64,000 nt of DNA from Hippopus hippopus (Eukaryota > Mollusca > Bivalvia > Cardiida > Cardiidae): assembly GCA_946811185.2 (NCBI GenBank), contig OX328109.1, positions 16,156,255 to 16,220,254 of the forward strand, given 5' to 3'. Position numbers and translations under genes: made by a program. This document shows positions 47,723 to 62,600 of the stretch, piece after piece. How positions within the stretch are numbered: the stretch's first letter is position 1; each line of letters starts with the position of its first letter. Below the pieces are notes generated by a model. That model ran no database searches and had not been told where the DNA came from. It worked only from the letters and a program-made list of their open reading frames with translations.

Positions 47723-49435
47723 TTGTTATAACATCAAGACACCTTCTCTACAACTAGTATGGTCTTTTTTGTGAGTTTTACGAGGATAGATGTGTTCGAG
47801 GAAGATTTGCAAAAAAATCAGTTTCTCATGATGTCACCCCTTTTCCTCAACCTTTTTTGTAAAGAAATTCAACATACTTTTCAGTGCAATAACCTGCAAG
47901 ACTGAAGCTTTTTTTCTGGGAGAGATCGGCAGAGGGTTAAATAGAGTGATTTTCACTCTATTTATGTAGGCCCTACTATTTTACACCATGTGTAACACCT
48001 CATTCAACTGTTGGTGTTAAGGTAAGTATAATGTCCGCTGCATCTTGGTTGGACTTCATTTTAGACTCCTTCAGCCTTAATAACATTTTATCAGAAATCA
48101 AGTGAATAAAAGAGCAAATTTATCTGATATATGAATCTATATGCGATATGGGTGTAGTCTTATTAAACGTTTACAAGATAAAGTATCTTGTAATAAACTA
48201 GCGTATTTTTTCGTTTTATTTCCCACTTTTCCATTTAAATTCTATCTCCACCTCTCTTTAAAACCTAGAATCTATCTTTCTTTGAGATCCTTGGTCCCCT
48301 GTCGAAAGATGAAAACTATCAATGACAGTATATATAATATTGACCATTTTCGTCTGTGCTATGGACGGATAAGGAACCGTGTGAAACTCACATGTGTGTG
48401 ATTTGCATACACCGACAAAACATCCGTCGCCATTGACAACAATATATAGCTGAACTGATGTAAATTTGATTTTGATTCAAGAAATAACACTAAAAAAGGT
48501 CAGTCCACTGCAAATATACCATGTATTACAGGACAGTATCGTGGAAAATATCCACCTGGGAAACGACATGTCGACGATAGTTTCATTTTGTCGCTTGGAA
48601 TTGACTTATAAGCGCACATTCAACAGCATTTTTGGTTTAGGGTAATTTCGGCCCATATTAAAACCGACCCATAGCAATCAAATTGGCTCGGTAAAGGTAT
48701 CATTAAAAGAATAAGAATGCTGTCAGGAAATATTACACCCCTTTCTACTCTAATACTATTCAAATACCGAGGGATTTTACAAGTTTTGTCATGCGGTGAT
48801 GAAGACGATACAAGAGTCATTTTAGGAAAGAATAAGGAACGTTTATTTCATCACTGATTTAACCAATTCTGAGTGATAGAATGATTGTACTATTACAGCT
48901 CAGTGTACATGTATGTCCGTGTTAGTGCACAGTCGTCTAAAATTTTGAAAGAGAATAAATACAAAAATAATCAATTTCTGTATGGAAGGGATGGTTTCAG
49001 AAAGACTTTCCAGTAATATCTGGATGTGCAGAGGTTTCAATCAACTTTTGCCATCACTCTTAGATGCCAAACCCAATGAAGAATTCAAGAACGAGAGATT
49101 TTTAATCCTATTAGTGCTTGAGACATATGTGACAGAAACAAAATGTTTTGTCACTCTAAATCCCGTACAGTTGACTTTTTTTTAAAATTATAAATTAAAT
49201 ACCAAGAGATTATATACATACAAGTTTAGTTTTACTGTGATTAAGAAGACACCAGAGTGGTTTTATGGCTTTTTGGCCTTATACAGGAAATACAGGAAAC
49301 TTTTGCAATCAAGCTTTGGCACTGAACTCAGGAAATTTTAAAAGCTTCCATATTTTCCTAGTGGCCTAGGTTTGGAATTGCGTTTTTTTATCCACTGATA
49401 AATTTTGCTAACTAGTACTTTTTTCTTGCGCTGGT
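47723..49435. other. intergenic, no gene recognised
   Basis: 1.7 kb with no family that I recognise. Short ORFs at 48141-48401 and 48982-49185 have no recognisable domain and no clear splice context. Confidence 0.45.
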
Positions 49436-49625
49436 TAAGTCAATATACGACTGGCATTTGCATTTTGATGACAAGAGTTGTGAAGTAGAGCTTCAACCTT
49501 GTAACCATAAGGTCCCGAGTTCAATTTTCTGGTGCAGGTGACAGCCTTGGAACTGTTCGTTGACCCACACCTTGTATTTGCAAGTAAATAGACTGGAATT
49601 TCAAATCCTGTTACCATGCACTGGT
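49436..49625 (+). repeat. tRNA-like SINE (type e), weak
   Basis: B-box-like CCCGAGTTCAATTT about 45 bp after GTAGAGCTTCAAC. Confidence 0.45.
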
Positions 49626-50029
49626 GTCACTCAGTCGGCTATCCTACAAGCAATAACAGTATCAGATCACTTGAACTTATTTTAATGATGTATTACACGA
49701 CCAACAACAACAAAAACACCTTGCATATATAATGTAACCAGTTTATAACAATACTTACATACATGGTATAATAAATTAAGTAGAAAAGTAGTAGGTTGAC
49801 AATTAGATAAGATTTTACAGGTCAGTTATTAATTTTATGTCTTTATTCTTGTAAAGTACAATTCTGTATCAAGCTGTGCTGTATGTGTTTACTTCATTTG
49901 CTTATATTTACTGAAACTGTATCGTCTACAAACACTTAAGCTTCTTTTTGTCTAGCAACAGACAATTTGTGCAGTAAATTTTGTGTGAACAAAAAAAAAG
50001 TATATTTTACTTTTATGTTCACATGTATT

Positions 50030-50440
50030 CATATATGAGTCATACTCTGTCAAAATGGGGTTTAATGCATCTCCATGATACATTAAACCTTTACCTGATA
50101 TGCCAATTTGAGGCTCTTCCATTTCAGCAGCAAATAAAGATATGATGTCAAAAATATGGACAAATGAGGATACAGATATCTGATTGAGTGGAAAACATTG
50201 TGGGAAAAGGAGAAATTGCTCGTTATGAGCAATTTCTCCTTTTTCCACAATGTTTTCAAAAGCTGTCTGTTGTTGATACGTCAAAATGAGTATCTATGGA
50301 GTAAAGGGTTAAACCAAACAAGTTATCATATAATTATGGATCCATAAAATCCTCTTTGTGTAACAACCGACTGAATCATGTGGTACACTGGTCCTTTGAC
50401 ATGCCGAAAATTGACCTATAGCAAAAAGTTTTGACCCAGC
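50030..50440 (-). repeat. family A MITE split by a family D element
   Basis: Left part to 50086, right part from 50309; the GC hairpin end is truncated. Confidence 0.82.
50083..50312. repeat. family D MITE inserted in family A with TTAA duplication
   Basis: TTAA at 50083-50086 and 50309-50312. Removing one TTAA plus the insert restores CATTAAACCAAACAAG, matching the family A interior CATTATACCAAGCAAG. The hairpin carries mirrored changes (AAATTGCTCG / GAGCAATTT). Confidence 0.92.
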
Positions 50441-50545
50441 TCATATTCATTTTTGTGTTTTGATATTTTACAATTATGTTTTAAAAGTTAGCTGGTGCAA
50501 ATTTGTTTCATTAAGTAATTTGTTATTAATGTTTTATTAGACAAA

Positions 50546-50677
50546 ATGCCAAAGAAGAAGTCAGGGAAGCTGTCAAAAATGACAGAAGAGGAAAGACTAG
50601 CTTATGAGGAACAAAAAAGATTGGCTGAAGAAGAAATGAAAAAGAAGAAAGAGGACATGCTGACACAATTTTTAAAA
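50546..50677 (+). CDS. DRC2: DRC2 coding exon 1
   Basis: Residues 1-44. The start ATG follows acaaa, and a possible acceptor (tattag) sits 5 bases before that, so a non-coding 5' exon may exist upstream. The charged M-P-K-K-K-S-G-K opening is typical of the family. Donor gtaaga. Confidence 0.9.
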
Positions 50678-53600
50678 GTAAGATTTTGTTTCAAATTTCA
50701 CCTCATTGTTTACAACCATGTGTCCCATTTGAGTGGTTCTTTCTATCAGTTAAAGATAGATATCATATTGGTATAATTCAGTTTCATTATGAACTTTTAA
50801 CCAAATGACAAAATTTTAGCTTTGTCCAATTTGAGAGCATTCAATATTTTGCAAAATATTAAATGTGTCTCAAACAACAAGCCTTGAATGTGAAATTGTA
50901 GAAGAAAATGTAGAAAGGGAGGAAATGCAGGTTACCAGCATTTTCTCTTTTTCACACAATGCTTTCAAAAGCTTCTTTCCTAAGGGTTGATAAAACTAGG
51001 AATTTTTTGGTAAAGAAATACATAAGACATTACTAAACATTTTATTAGTGAATACCAAATTTCAGAGTTATCATTTTGGGGGGATTCTGTATCATAATTC
51101 TTCCCCAGCTGACAAAACTTTAAACTAACTTATATTTACAGGTTGCTGATTTTATATGGCTGGAATGATTAATGAGATTTATAATTGAAAGAAGAAAACA
51201 TTGTGGTAACCAGCATTTTCTCTATTTCCCAGAGTTGTTTCATTCTTTAGTGTTTCCTTTTTTCTTCAGAAGTTGTAAATCTTAAGATCCTAAAACAGGG
51301 TCTGTATTCAGCAACAAATCGTGAGAACATTCTTTGTCTAGTTATTGATTTTGAAAGTAACACAACATCTGATTGGCTAAACCATTTGGGCCATTTGGTT
51401 TAGCCAATCAGAAGTTGTGTCACTTTGAAATTTAGAAAATTCTGGAGAATAAGACTAAGAATGTTCTTAAGAACGGTGCGTGAATACAGGCCCAGTGGTC
51501 TTGAAATGTTTTATTAAATCATTTTCTCTTCATATTATGCTTTCTATCTTTTCAAGGATAAATTAACAAAGGAAGAAAGAGCTACAAAATTTAACCTGAA
51601 CAAACTGAATCATCAATGGAGAAACATCATGAGGGAAGCTAAATCAAAAGAATTGAAAAAAGACATAGAAATCCTAAGCCAAACCTTTGAACGTGTTGTG
51701 GATAGAAAAGATGCTGTGATAAAATCTCTCGCCAAAGATATTATGGAAGCTGAAGAACAATATGCCATGGCACTCAGAAGTCATCTACAAAATATTGATG
51801 GACTTATAGGTAACATTTGTTTGTTTGCTGGTTTGAATTTGAGTTTCACACTGTTTTAAAAGCTTAGGTTATATCGGTGTGGCCAGCGTATCTATGCATG
51901 TGTTTCCTGGCTTTCTCACACTAGTACTGACACAACATTCTTTTCAAGCCACTGACTGCTTTCACACACGCATCAGAGGTGAGAGGCAAAAGATAGCTGG
52001 ACAGAAAGTTTGCCGCAACTGGGTATCAAACCTTCAATCACCAGGTCATGCATCAGGCATGTTAACCACTGAGCTACCAGGCCGGGCTCTAGGTAAGATT
52101 TAGTTTCTTAGTGCAACAGAAAAAATTTAACAGTTCCTTTACTGATAACTCTTTAGCAGACAAACAAAAATTTAGAGTTATCCAAAGTGAAAATGTTTTC
52201 AGATGACAAGCTAAATGTGAACCAAGTTATGAGATTTGTCTTCTTTTCACACAATCTTTTCAAAAGTGTTCTTCTTTAGTGTGGTTAATTCTGGGAATCA
52301 TTTTGTAAAGGGTTAACTCTTTACCAAACAACAAAATTTAGGACTCGACCAATTTGAAAGCAATTGCAGACGACAAATTAAATGTATTGCATATGAGAAT
52401 TTCTCTCTTTGATAGGGTAGAAAACATTGTGGAACAAGGAGAAAATGCTGGTAACCAGCATTTTCTCCTTTTCCACAATGTTTTCAAAAGCCTTCTTCTT
52501 CAGGGTTGTTGAATCTTGGGATTGTGTGGTGAATGGATAAAGTCGTTTTCTAGTGGCATGCTTTAACCCTTTACTACATTGTCCCCTTTACTTATGACCC
52601 TGAAGAACTCTAAAGCTTTTAAAATATTGTTGGAAAAGGAGAAAATACTGGTTACTGGTATTTTTCTCCACTTCCAATATTATCTTCAACTCTTTCAAAG
52701 ACAACTCCATTGTTTGAGCCACATTTAATTTGTTGTGAGCAAATACTTTTAATATGGACAAGTTTGAAATTTGTTATGGGGTAAAGAGTTGGAAAAAAGA
52801 ACAGCTAAGGCTATCAAATAAACTTATATATGAGCCATGCACTTGAAAAAGGGGGCTTAATGCTTCTCCATAATACATTATACCAAGCTAGTGATCACAT
52901 AATTATACAACCATAAAATCCAATTTGTCTAACTGCAAACTAAATTATGTGGTAGACTTGTCCTTTGACATGCAAAAAATTGACCAATAGCAAAAAGTTT
53001 TGACCCAGGTTAGCCTGCGCAGACTGCGCAGGCTAACCTGGGCCAATACTTAATGCAAATGCATTAAATCCACTTTTGCCAGAGTATGGCTTATATCTAA
53101 TGATCTGATATGACTTTTTTCTTTAAAATATACCAATGTGTTATTTAGAATGACATTTTAGTGTATTCCCATATATTTCAGATCATGTGCAATACCATGA
53201 GGAAATATTTCTCAGTGATTGGGAAAGAATTATTTTCAATGGGACAATGTCCCTTCCTCCAGGAAAATCAATGTGACATTTTGAAAACCAATGTGACAAT
53301 TTAAGAAAAAAACACAAAATCTTTTAATTGCTTTTATTTATTTTTTTAAAATAGTACTATCCCAATGTAAGTCAAAATGTAGCTAAATGCTTATGCTGGT
53401 TCTATATTTAATGCTTGGAATCAAACATAGTCATCTGGATTTTCATTAGGTCCCAAATCCCAAGAGTCATTGAATCTTGGGCTGAAATTTTCAAGAGTCA
53501 AAATGAAATTTCCAAGCATCAAAGAGAAATGATCAAGGGTCAAAATTACTTGGTTATTATGGAAATATAAGGATGACACCAAAAGACAAAGGCCTAACCT

Positions 53601-56600
53601 TCACCCCCCTCTCATTGTTCCATAAGACGAATGTCTGACCTTCACCCCCTTTCATTGTTATTTTCATTTCATTAAAGAAAAAAAAAAACAAGAACTCTTT
53701 TTCTCATTATCATTCTTTACATATAATTATGTAAATTCACTGTTTAAATTTATTATAAATGATGAAGAAACAATTTGAGACAACTCTGATCGGACGGTGT
53801 CAAATTGACCGTTGTTGTGTCATGGGTTTTCGCGTTTTTTTTTTTTTTTCAGCGATCTACTTTCATATCTTTTTATTTCTTTTAGCAGTATTATAGCATG
53901 ATGATTGAAATGAACTTACCAATTGGGGTAGCAGGGAACATAAATACTATTAGACCATAAGCTGATTGAGAATGTTACCTATCTAATTCATGATGAAAAA
54001 AAAAGTGGCCTTCTCAATCAATATGATATACACTGATAAACGTTTGCTGCATGTCCATGGATATGCTTGGGATAGGCTCGGAGAGAGATGTGATCTGAGA
54101 GTTGCTCTGATTCTCGCTAGGATCGTCTGTATGAGTCTGTTAATAAACGATCATTGTGGGAAAGAAATTACTGATGGAGCCCTGACCTTCATGCAATTTT
54201 AAATTTTTGGTGGTATATACTAATGCTTAGGTAGTTGTTGAATTTGAATTTTACGGCAAAATCAGGGCAGTTTCATCAAGACGACAAAATAGGTTCAATA
54301 TTCAATAAGCGTTTTATGATTGAAAACATGACGTCACACGCACATAGCTACTCATTTTATAGAGCGTCTAATCGGCTTCGATCAAAGGAGATTCGTCTGA
54401 CTAAATTTTGTACTTTACGATGTCGAAAATTGAACGGGACAAGGGCGCACTCATTGGCAAAAACAATGTGACATTTTGGATTTTAATGTGACTATGGTGC
54501 ATGGCGCAAGCCTTTCCCAGTCACTGATTTCTTTCATGTACCATGTCATGTTTGTATATACATGTACATTTTACATAATGAATATGTCTTGTTGGTACAT
54601 ATTATATCATGTACCATGCTGTATTTGTATATTTTATATCATGTACCATGTTATGTTGGTATAGTTTATCATAACATGTACTGTGACATTTTGGTACGCA
54701 TATATTTCAGATCTTCAAAAAGCAAGACTACAGAAGCTGTTTGATGAATACCTTGACGAGTTAGAAATTATAAAAGAAGAATTTGATACTGAAAGAGCTA
54801 TAATGGTGGACCAACACAATGCAGAAACCAATGATATTGCTGATATTCTCTTTGCCATGGAACAGAATTTTCAGGAGAGGGAGAGCGAGGCAAAATCAGA
54901 ATTTCAGAGTATGAGAGATGAAATAAAGAACAAGGTAAGCTGAGAGATAATACAGAAAGGGAAACTGCATTCACGTTAGTGTGACAAATAATGAACTAGA
55001 ATAAAAATGTGTAATTTATCGGGAAATAATGGTGTATTATAAAGTTTGATTACTCATGGTTGCAACCAGTGAAATTAACCATAAATGTTTCCGTAACTCT
55101 TCAGCTGAAGTTGGTAACAGTATTTTCTCTGCACTAGTTACCTAGGTAAAGAATGTGTGCCATTCAACCAGAAGGAATTATGACCCTACATGTTTTGCTC
55201 CTTACGTGATAATTGTAACGCATTGTTACGTAGGGAATGGTACGCGACGGGAAATTAGCGAAAACAACTGTATGGGATTTTGATGAAGTCCCAACAGAAA
55301 AAGGGGTTTAAAACATGAAATAAGTGGGCCTTTTTTATCTTTTCAGGGAAAGATTGGAATTTATTTCATCGAGTGAACATCATCAATAATATTTTTGCAG
55401 GTGGCACAACCACTTGTGAAAATGTTACAGATGATGTTTACTTGATGAAAAAAATTTCAATTTTTTGCAAAAAAAACTCTCACAAATATCCTCTGTTTAA
55501 GTTATTACTGGGATACAAAATTTTAGACTCGACTACCGGTACATTGAAAATATAAGCAGAAAACAAATGACATGTACCTCAAATTATAGGATACGTCTAT
55601 GAAAGGGTAGAAAACATTGTGGGAAAAGGAAAAGAGTGTTACTAGTTTTTAGAAATCTGGTTAACCCTGTACCACACAGTCTTGAGTTTTAATGACCCTG
55701 GGAAAGGGGCCTTTTGAAAACATTTTGTGAGAAGGAGAAAATGCTGGTAACCAGCATTTTCTCCCTTTCCTATAATATTTTTCTACCCTGTCTAAGACAA
55801 ATACCTTGATTTAAACCTCCTTTTATATGTCTGATGCAAATTTGAAAAATCTAAATTTTGTCATGTGATAAATATTTAATATGGTTAAGAAGCCAATGGC
55901 TTTTTAAAGGTGATATGCAACATACAGGTAAAGAAGCTACACAGAAGCATTTTAAACCCTTTACCACACAATAATATTTTAGACTAGTCTAATTGACAGC
56001 ATTTGCAGACGACAAACTAAATGTGACTCAAGTGATTGAATTTGTTTTTGAAAGGTTAAAAAACATTTTGGAAAAAAGAGAAAATGCTGGTTACCAGCAT
56101 TTTCTCCTTTTCCCACAATGTTTTCAAATGTCAAATATCCCAGGGTGGTTAAAACTCTGGATTGTGTGGTGAAGGCTTAATAGGTAATTGTGCATTTGCA
56201 ACTATGATCTATCTGAAACACTGTTGAATAAGGCATGAAATCTTTACCAGATGACAAAATTTTAGACTTGTCCATTTTGAAAGCATTTGCAGACATACGA
56301 AATGTTTCCGAAATGATAGCATTTGTCTTGAGAAGAATAGAAAACATTATTGGGAAAAAGGTGAAAATGCTGGTCACCAGCATTTTGTTCTTTTCTCCTA
56401 CAAAGTTTTCAAAAGCTTTCATATCCAGCGTCATTAAAAGACAAGATTGTTTGGTAAAGATAGAACCGTTGATAAAAAAGCTAAATATGATTGATTGATT
56501 GTATGGTGTTTAACACCGATTTCAACATTATTTCGGTTATACTGTGGCAGCCAGTACACCTATCCATGCTTTTCTGGATTTTCTTTTACCAGCACTTCTC

Positions 56601-59600
56601 ACAATGTTCTTTCCAAGCCACTGGCTGCTTTCCCACATAACCATTCTTGAAACAATATTCAGTGGTGAGAGAGGATGACTATCATCAATCCTCGGAAAGA
56701 AATTGACAGAGCCGGGGATTGAACCAGCGACCCCTGTTCTTTAGTCCTGTATGGTATCAACTGACCTACACAAGGTAAATGTATTTGATACTGTTTCCAG
56801 AATCTAGAAGAGAAGCATGCTCTAAGAGTTCAGTTAGAAAACAAAGTAGATGATCTGTGGTTACAATTTCGAGAGGCACTACAGAACTACAATATCACAA
56901 CAGAGGAGCGTAAAACTGCATTTGAAGCCCTGAAAGTCAAGGACGAGAGAAGTGCTAAGGAAATTGAATCACAGATGAGAAAATTGCAGAGAATTTCAGT
57001 AAGTAGAGATATATTATTTTTTCTCTCCAGTATAAGGACTTGTTCTTATCCTAATATCATTGCCACAGAAGGCAGTTGAAAACATAATTATGGAACAAGA
57101 GCACCACATGTGGGTGCCATTGCGTTGCTGCAAGTGCTTGATATTTAGAAAAATTTGTTAGTCAAAAAAGGGGCTTGTCCAACTTGTCCTAGTTTGAAGT
57201 AAATATCTTAAGTAATAACAGAGATATTGTAAAATATCGAAGTTTTTGCATGATGACACAGATGACAGAGCTATGGCATGAACTTGACGTTTTCTTTGAA
57301 TACAGCCAAGCTTAAAATTCATACAAGCTTTCTCTCTCATATTCTTCTTTAGAAGCCTATAAAATATAATGATATGGATCATTCAAAATTTACATGCAGG
57401 AAAAAGGGTTTAGCCACAACCTGTTGTTGTTGAGCTGTTCTGTTCATAAGTTTATGTGATATTTATTTGAGCCATGCTCAGGCGAAAAAGGGCCTAATGC
57501 ATCTCCATGATGCATAGTACCTTGCAAATCATCACATGATCATGGATCCATAAAATCCATTTTTGTATAAAAACAGACTGATACATAGGGTATACTGGTC
57601 GTTTGCCAGTTGCAGAAAGTTTCAACTCATGTCAGCCTGCGTGGACTGCAGATGCATTAAGCCCCATTTTTACAGAGTATGATACATTTCGTTTTTCATC
57701 TACAGGATCAGATTGCTTTACTGAAGTCAAAAATGTCAAGTACTGCAAAGGAATGTGAGGAAAGAAATAAAATGTTAAAGGAGGTAAGTATGCTACCATG
57801 ATACTAGGATTATTATCTTTTTTACAAAACAACAAAATTTACAGGGAGCTATTTTCGTTATCTTACCAACTTCAAAGAGTGATTTATCACTTAATTTAGT
57901 AGGGCAGTAGATGGCAAATCATCAGTAAAGAAGAAAAATAAAAAAGAAAGAAAAGAACTCTATCATTGATATTTCTTTAAAGTGGCAATAGCTGCCAAAA
58001 GGAAACAAAGCAGGTGTTAAAATGCATTTAAATTTAAATCTTACCGATTGAAAGTTTGGAAAATATTGTGAAGATTACAATATAATATTGTATGGTTGGT
58101 CCAAGTGTGTTGCTGGAGGAGAAATTAATTTCAAGTCTAGGTTAAAAGTTGCCACTCTATCTTTTGTTTACTTTTTGCCTGATTTTGAAATTATTTTTTC
58201 TGCCATTTACTAACACTTGGACCAACCACACAATAACAGATTGTCATCTTTGCATTATTTTTCATACTTATAAATGGTATGATTTAAATTAAAATGCATT
58301 TTAACACCTGCATTGTTTTTTGGTAGCTATGGGGCCTTTAATTAGTCTCTTAAGATATTTTTAGATTTTGCAATTGAGTTTACCAAAGACTTCTTGAAAT
58401 GTCACATGACCAATAGCACACATCAATTACAAGTATTCATGTTCCAATCAGTACAACGATGTCACATCTGATGTAATAAAAATAGCTTTTGCTGAACAAT
58501 CATCCCATTATTAAATGCCCAAATTTTCACCTTTTTAATGAATTAACCATACAGTTTCTGTATGATTCTAAAGAAAAAACTTGTATAGTTGGACTTTTCA
58601 GTGTCTTAATCCTTTACTTCACAATTCCAAATATTTAAGCATTTGCAGACAACAAATTGAATGAGGCTCAAAAGGTTACCAGCATTTTCTCCTTATCCCA
58701 TAATGTTTTCAAAAGCTATCTTCTTCGGGTTCTAAAACTCAGAATTGTTTGGTAAAGAAATAAAGAATCATATATGATTGAGACTTTGTTTGATATTTTC
58801 AGGACCGAGAGAAGATGTTAGCTCATTTCCAGGAGTTGAAAGCTCAGATGAACAAAGTAAGAGATGCAGAGAGAGAAAACTTGACCAAAGTAACTCTTGA
58901 GAGTAATGCAGCAATAAAGGAGCTTAAACGGCAGAAAGATAAGGTAAGTCTGGATCTTTATCCAACAATGATTCTGATTATTATTCTGATTCTGAACAGA
59001 CAAGCCATATGATTGGTTATGTTTCTACCTCCCAAAAAAAGCCAAATGATTGGTTATGTTTTTACCAATCAGATGGCTAGTTGTATTATTGAAGATTACA
59101 TTTGAATTCTTTCTTTAAGGAAGGATGAAGTTTTAGGCCAGTTCATTAACACGTTTGTTGATCAAAAAATAAGTGTTGCCCAAATGATGAAATTAGCAAG
59201 GGTAGAAAACACCATAGTAAATGAGAAAATACTGGTTACCCGCATTTTCTCCTTTTTCCATAATTTTTTCTTGGGCTTTCTTCTTCATGGTGGTAAAAAA
59301 CAGAGAGTTTAAGTTAGGGTCATGAATGATCTGTGAACATGGCCATTTACATTATACATGTATTTGGTTCTTGTATACATAGCCATAGGACATCTCTGAT
59401 TGTTTCACCCTTTACCACACAATCCCGAATTTTAACGACCTTGAAGAAAAGGCTTTTGAAAACATTATAGAAAAAGGAGAAAATGCTGGTAGCCAGCATT
59501 TTCTCCTTTTCCCACTATGTTTTCTATTTGTCGTCTGCAAATGCATTCAATTTGGAAAAATCTAAAATTTTGTTTGGTAAAGAGTTAAATGCTGTTTGAC

Positions 59601-62600
59601 CAAGAATGTAGGAGCAGCATTCAAAGTTGACCCTAGAAGCACCTTTCTAACCAAAAGTCATTCAAGATCAAGATCAGATTGCAAAAAAAATATGCAGGCT
59701 AATCTTTTATCTACACTATCTGGTTTGCTGAGGCATTCTTGTCAAGAGCAACCCTGAAATTGCAAATACTTGGATCTTATATGTCTGTTAGGTTTATTTG
59801 TGACTTACTAAGTTACTTAATTTAAAATGACTGGTGAATTTGGCTCTAGATTGTCAGGTTCTCAGAATCATTCATGATAGTGTTGATATGCATTTCTTCT
59901 GCCTTTCTTGTCATGTATCAACACGTAGGCTGCTAAGAGTGACTTGTGGGCTTTTGCAGACAGTGTAGATCAAGATCAGACTGCAAAGAGAGTGCAGTCT
60001 GATCTTGGATCCAAATTTTCTGTTACGGTGTGATTTCTCAGACGAGCAAAATTTTTAAATCATAAACTATTTTTTTTTTTACTATAGGCTGGAAATCTTA
60101 AATTCAACTTACTTAGCAGCATGAGAGTTAATGAAAGCAGAGTGTAAGAGGGCAGTTTTTTTTTTTATTGTTTCTATCATTGTAATTATGAACAGGTTGA
60201 ACAAATAATGAAAGTAGCAGAAATGTGTAGAAAAATGGAAACTGAAGAGGAAAAAGTTCTTCCATTCTACGCTTCATCTCTGACCAAAGAAGAACAAGAA
60301 GATGTTGAAGCAGCAGTGCTTGAGCCTCCAACAGAGCCTATAGCTAATGTAAGTAGGCAGCTTACAAACAGTATAAAATATAGAGGATGATTAGAAATAA
60401 TCTTCTTTCTATTGTGGTTTATCGTTCAATAAACGACGGTTGTGAGTAATGAGGCACAATAAATAATCCATGAGGGCGATAGCCCGAGTGGTTTATTCAT
60501 TGCACCTCATAGTTCACAACGTGAACAATAAACCACCCTAGAAAGAAGATTATTTCGATTCTAACATGACCAGCTCTTTATCAAAGGAAAACAAGTTCAT
60601 ACTTAGTGTACAAGAGCGGATGCAGATAATATTCCCTTGAATAAACAATGGCTGTTTCAGCTACTAACCAAAACAATACCCCACTGCCCGGTCTGTAAAT
60701 ACAAAAAGTATCAAAAGTTCAATAAAACCTTAGGTATCAAACGTAACATTAAAAAAACCTACCGTTTTACTGTTATATTTTCTGCCTTTCAAATAACAAA
60801 GAAGAATGAATGTATCGTCAAGTATTAGAGTCACAGCCGCTTTGAATGCTCTGAATATTACTCCACCCACTCCCAATCCAATTTCCAATGCAACACCGGC
60901 CAGTTTTGAACTAACACTCACCATGAAAGACACCTAATTTATATATGTTTACCGATAGTTTCATAGTTGTCAATTTTTATCAAAAACAGGTAATTTCGAA
61001 AAATCCTAGAGTTTTTCCTTTGTCCTTGGTCGAGTAGTGGAAAATGACAAGTTGTTTACGTCAAGTGACATTCAGTGATAAAATGTCGGAGGGCGCAGAC
61101 ATGGAACAGCCACAGGCGACTAACTTTATTCAGAATGACGTCACTTTATATAGAATGACACAGATTTTACCACGATTTCGTTGCACTGTGTTTATAGCTG
61201 TAGCCGAATTCATGTGTCATGTTAGAATTATCTGTTTCCGTCTTTGGATAAAAAAAATAATTTAACTGAGTGAATACTAAAATTAGTAGTTTCACAAGTG
61301 ACATAACCACGGGTGAAAATATGAAATTTTGGTTTTCACAAATGAAATATGTATCTCAATCATACATCAAAACAGGCATTTTCAGTTTTCTTGCATGCTA
61401 AAAATTGACAATTTAAATGAACATTTTTACATTCTCGTCAATATTTTTCCACCATTTAACATGAGGATGATGACAACATTGGTATCTTAAAACATTGTGT
61501 GAAAAGGAGAAGTATGTTTCGAATATTTTTTGCATATAATTTTTTGTGGTTGTTGTTTTCCCACATCATTTCAAAGACAATTTCTATCATTTCAGCCAAA
61601 TTTAGAATGTCGTCATCTGATGCTTTAAATGTGAACCAGTTAAAAATTTTCCTGTTTGGTAAAGTTATGTAAAGCTAGAGGTGCAAATTGTCTCATATCG
61701 GTCCAATGCCGTCCAATATTTGTCAATAGCTCTTAGTCTGTATCAGCCAACCATTCTCTTAGTCTTGTTCTCCAGAATTTTCTATGTTTGAGGGTAACAC
61801 AACTTATGATTGGCTAAACCATTTGGTTTAGCCAACCAGAAGTTGTCTTACTTTTGAATTTAGAAAATCTCAGATATAAAGACTAAGAATATTCTTAAGA
61901 ATGGTTGCTGAATACGAAACCTGCTGTTGGACTCTGCTGTGTAAAATGATTTTTCTGTTTGTAAAATTTGGCTTCTTTTTTTTTTTATAGGCAATGCATG
62001 AATATACAACCTTGGAAAATTTCTGGAAGAGACACAACAAGGTATTATTGGACAAGCTTGCTCTGGACAAAGAGAAGCAAAATCTCCTTCAAGAAAACCA
62101 GCAGCTAAGAACTCTTTTGAAACAATATCTGGATGGTATATCTGTGAACGATGAGATAATCAGCCAAGTTAATCCACTCTTTATTGTCAACAATAAGACC
62201 AATGTAAAGTAAGTATCTGATACAATATACTTGCAGTTAAGGTCTCACACATTTAGACCATCTCTTGACCAATTACTAGCCAAATATGGCTTTTTGATGG
62301 CTTGCAGTACAGAGTATATTTTATTTGGCTGTTTGTGAAGAAAATCCTTAATATTGTGGTAGCTTTGTCCTTTTCTGCATCATCCTGGTTGTTGGCAGAG
62401 CCAACCATTTTTAAGAACATTCCAAGTCTTATTCACTGAAATTTTCTAAATATGAAAGTAACAGAACTTCTGATTGGCTATTTGATTTAGCCAATCAGAA
62501 GATGTGCTTTGTTCAAACTTCTAAAATTCTGGACAATAAGACTACGAATGTACGTTAAGAATGGTTGGTGAATGCAGACCCTGGTCTTTGAGCCAAAATT

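Noticed and set aside
48982..49185. Possible exon encoding M-E-G-M-V-S-E-R-L-S
   Set aside because: No recognisable domain, no clear acceptor or donor, and surrounded by non-coding sequence; left unannotated.
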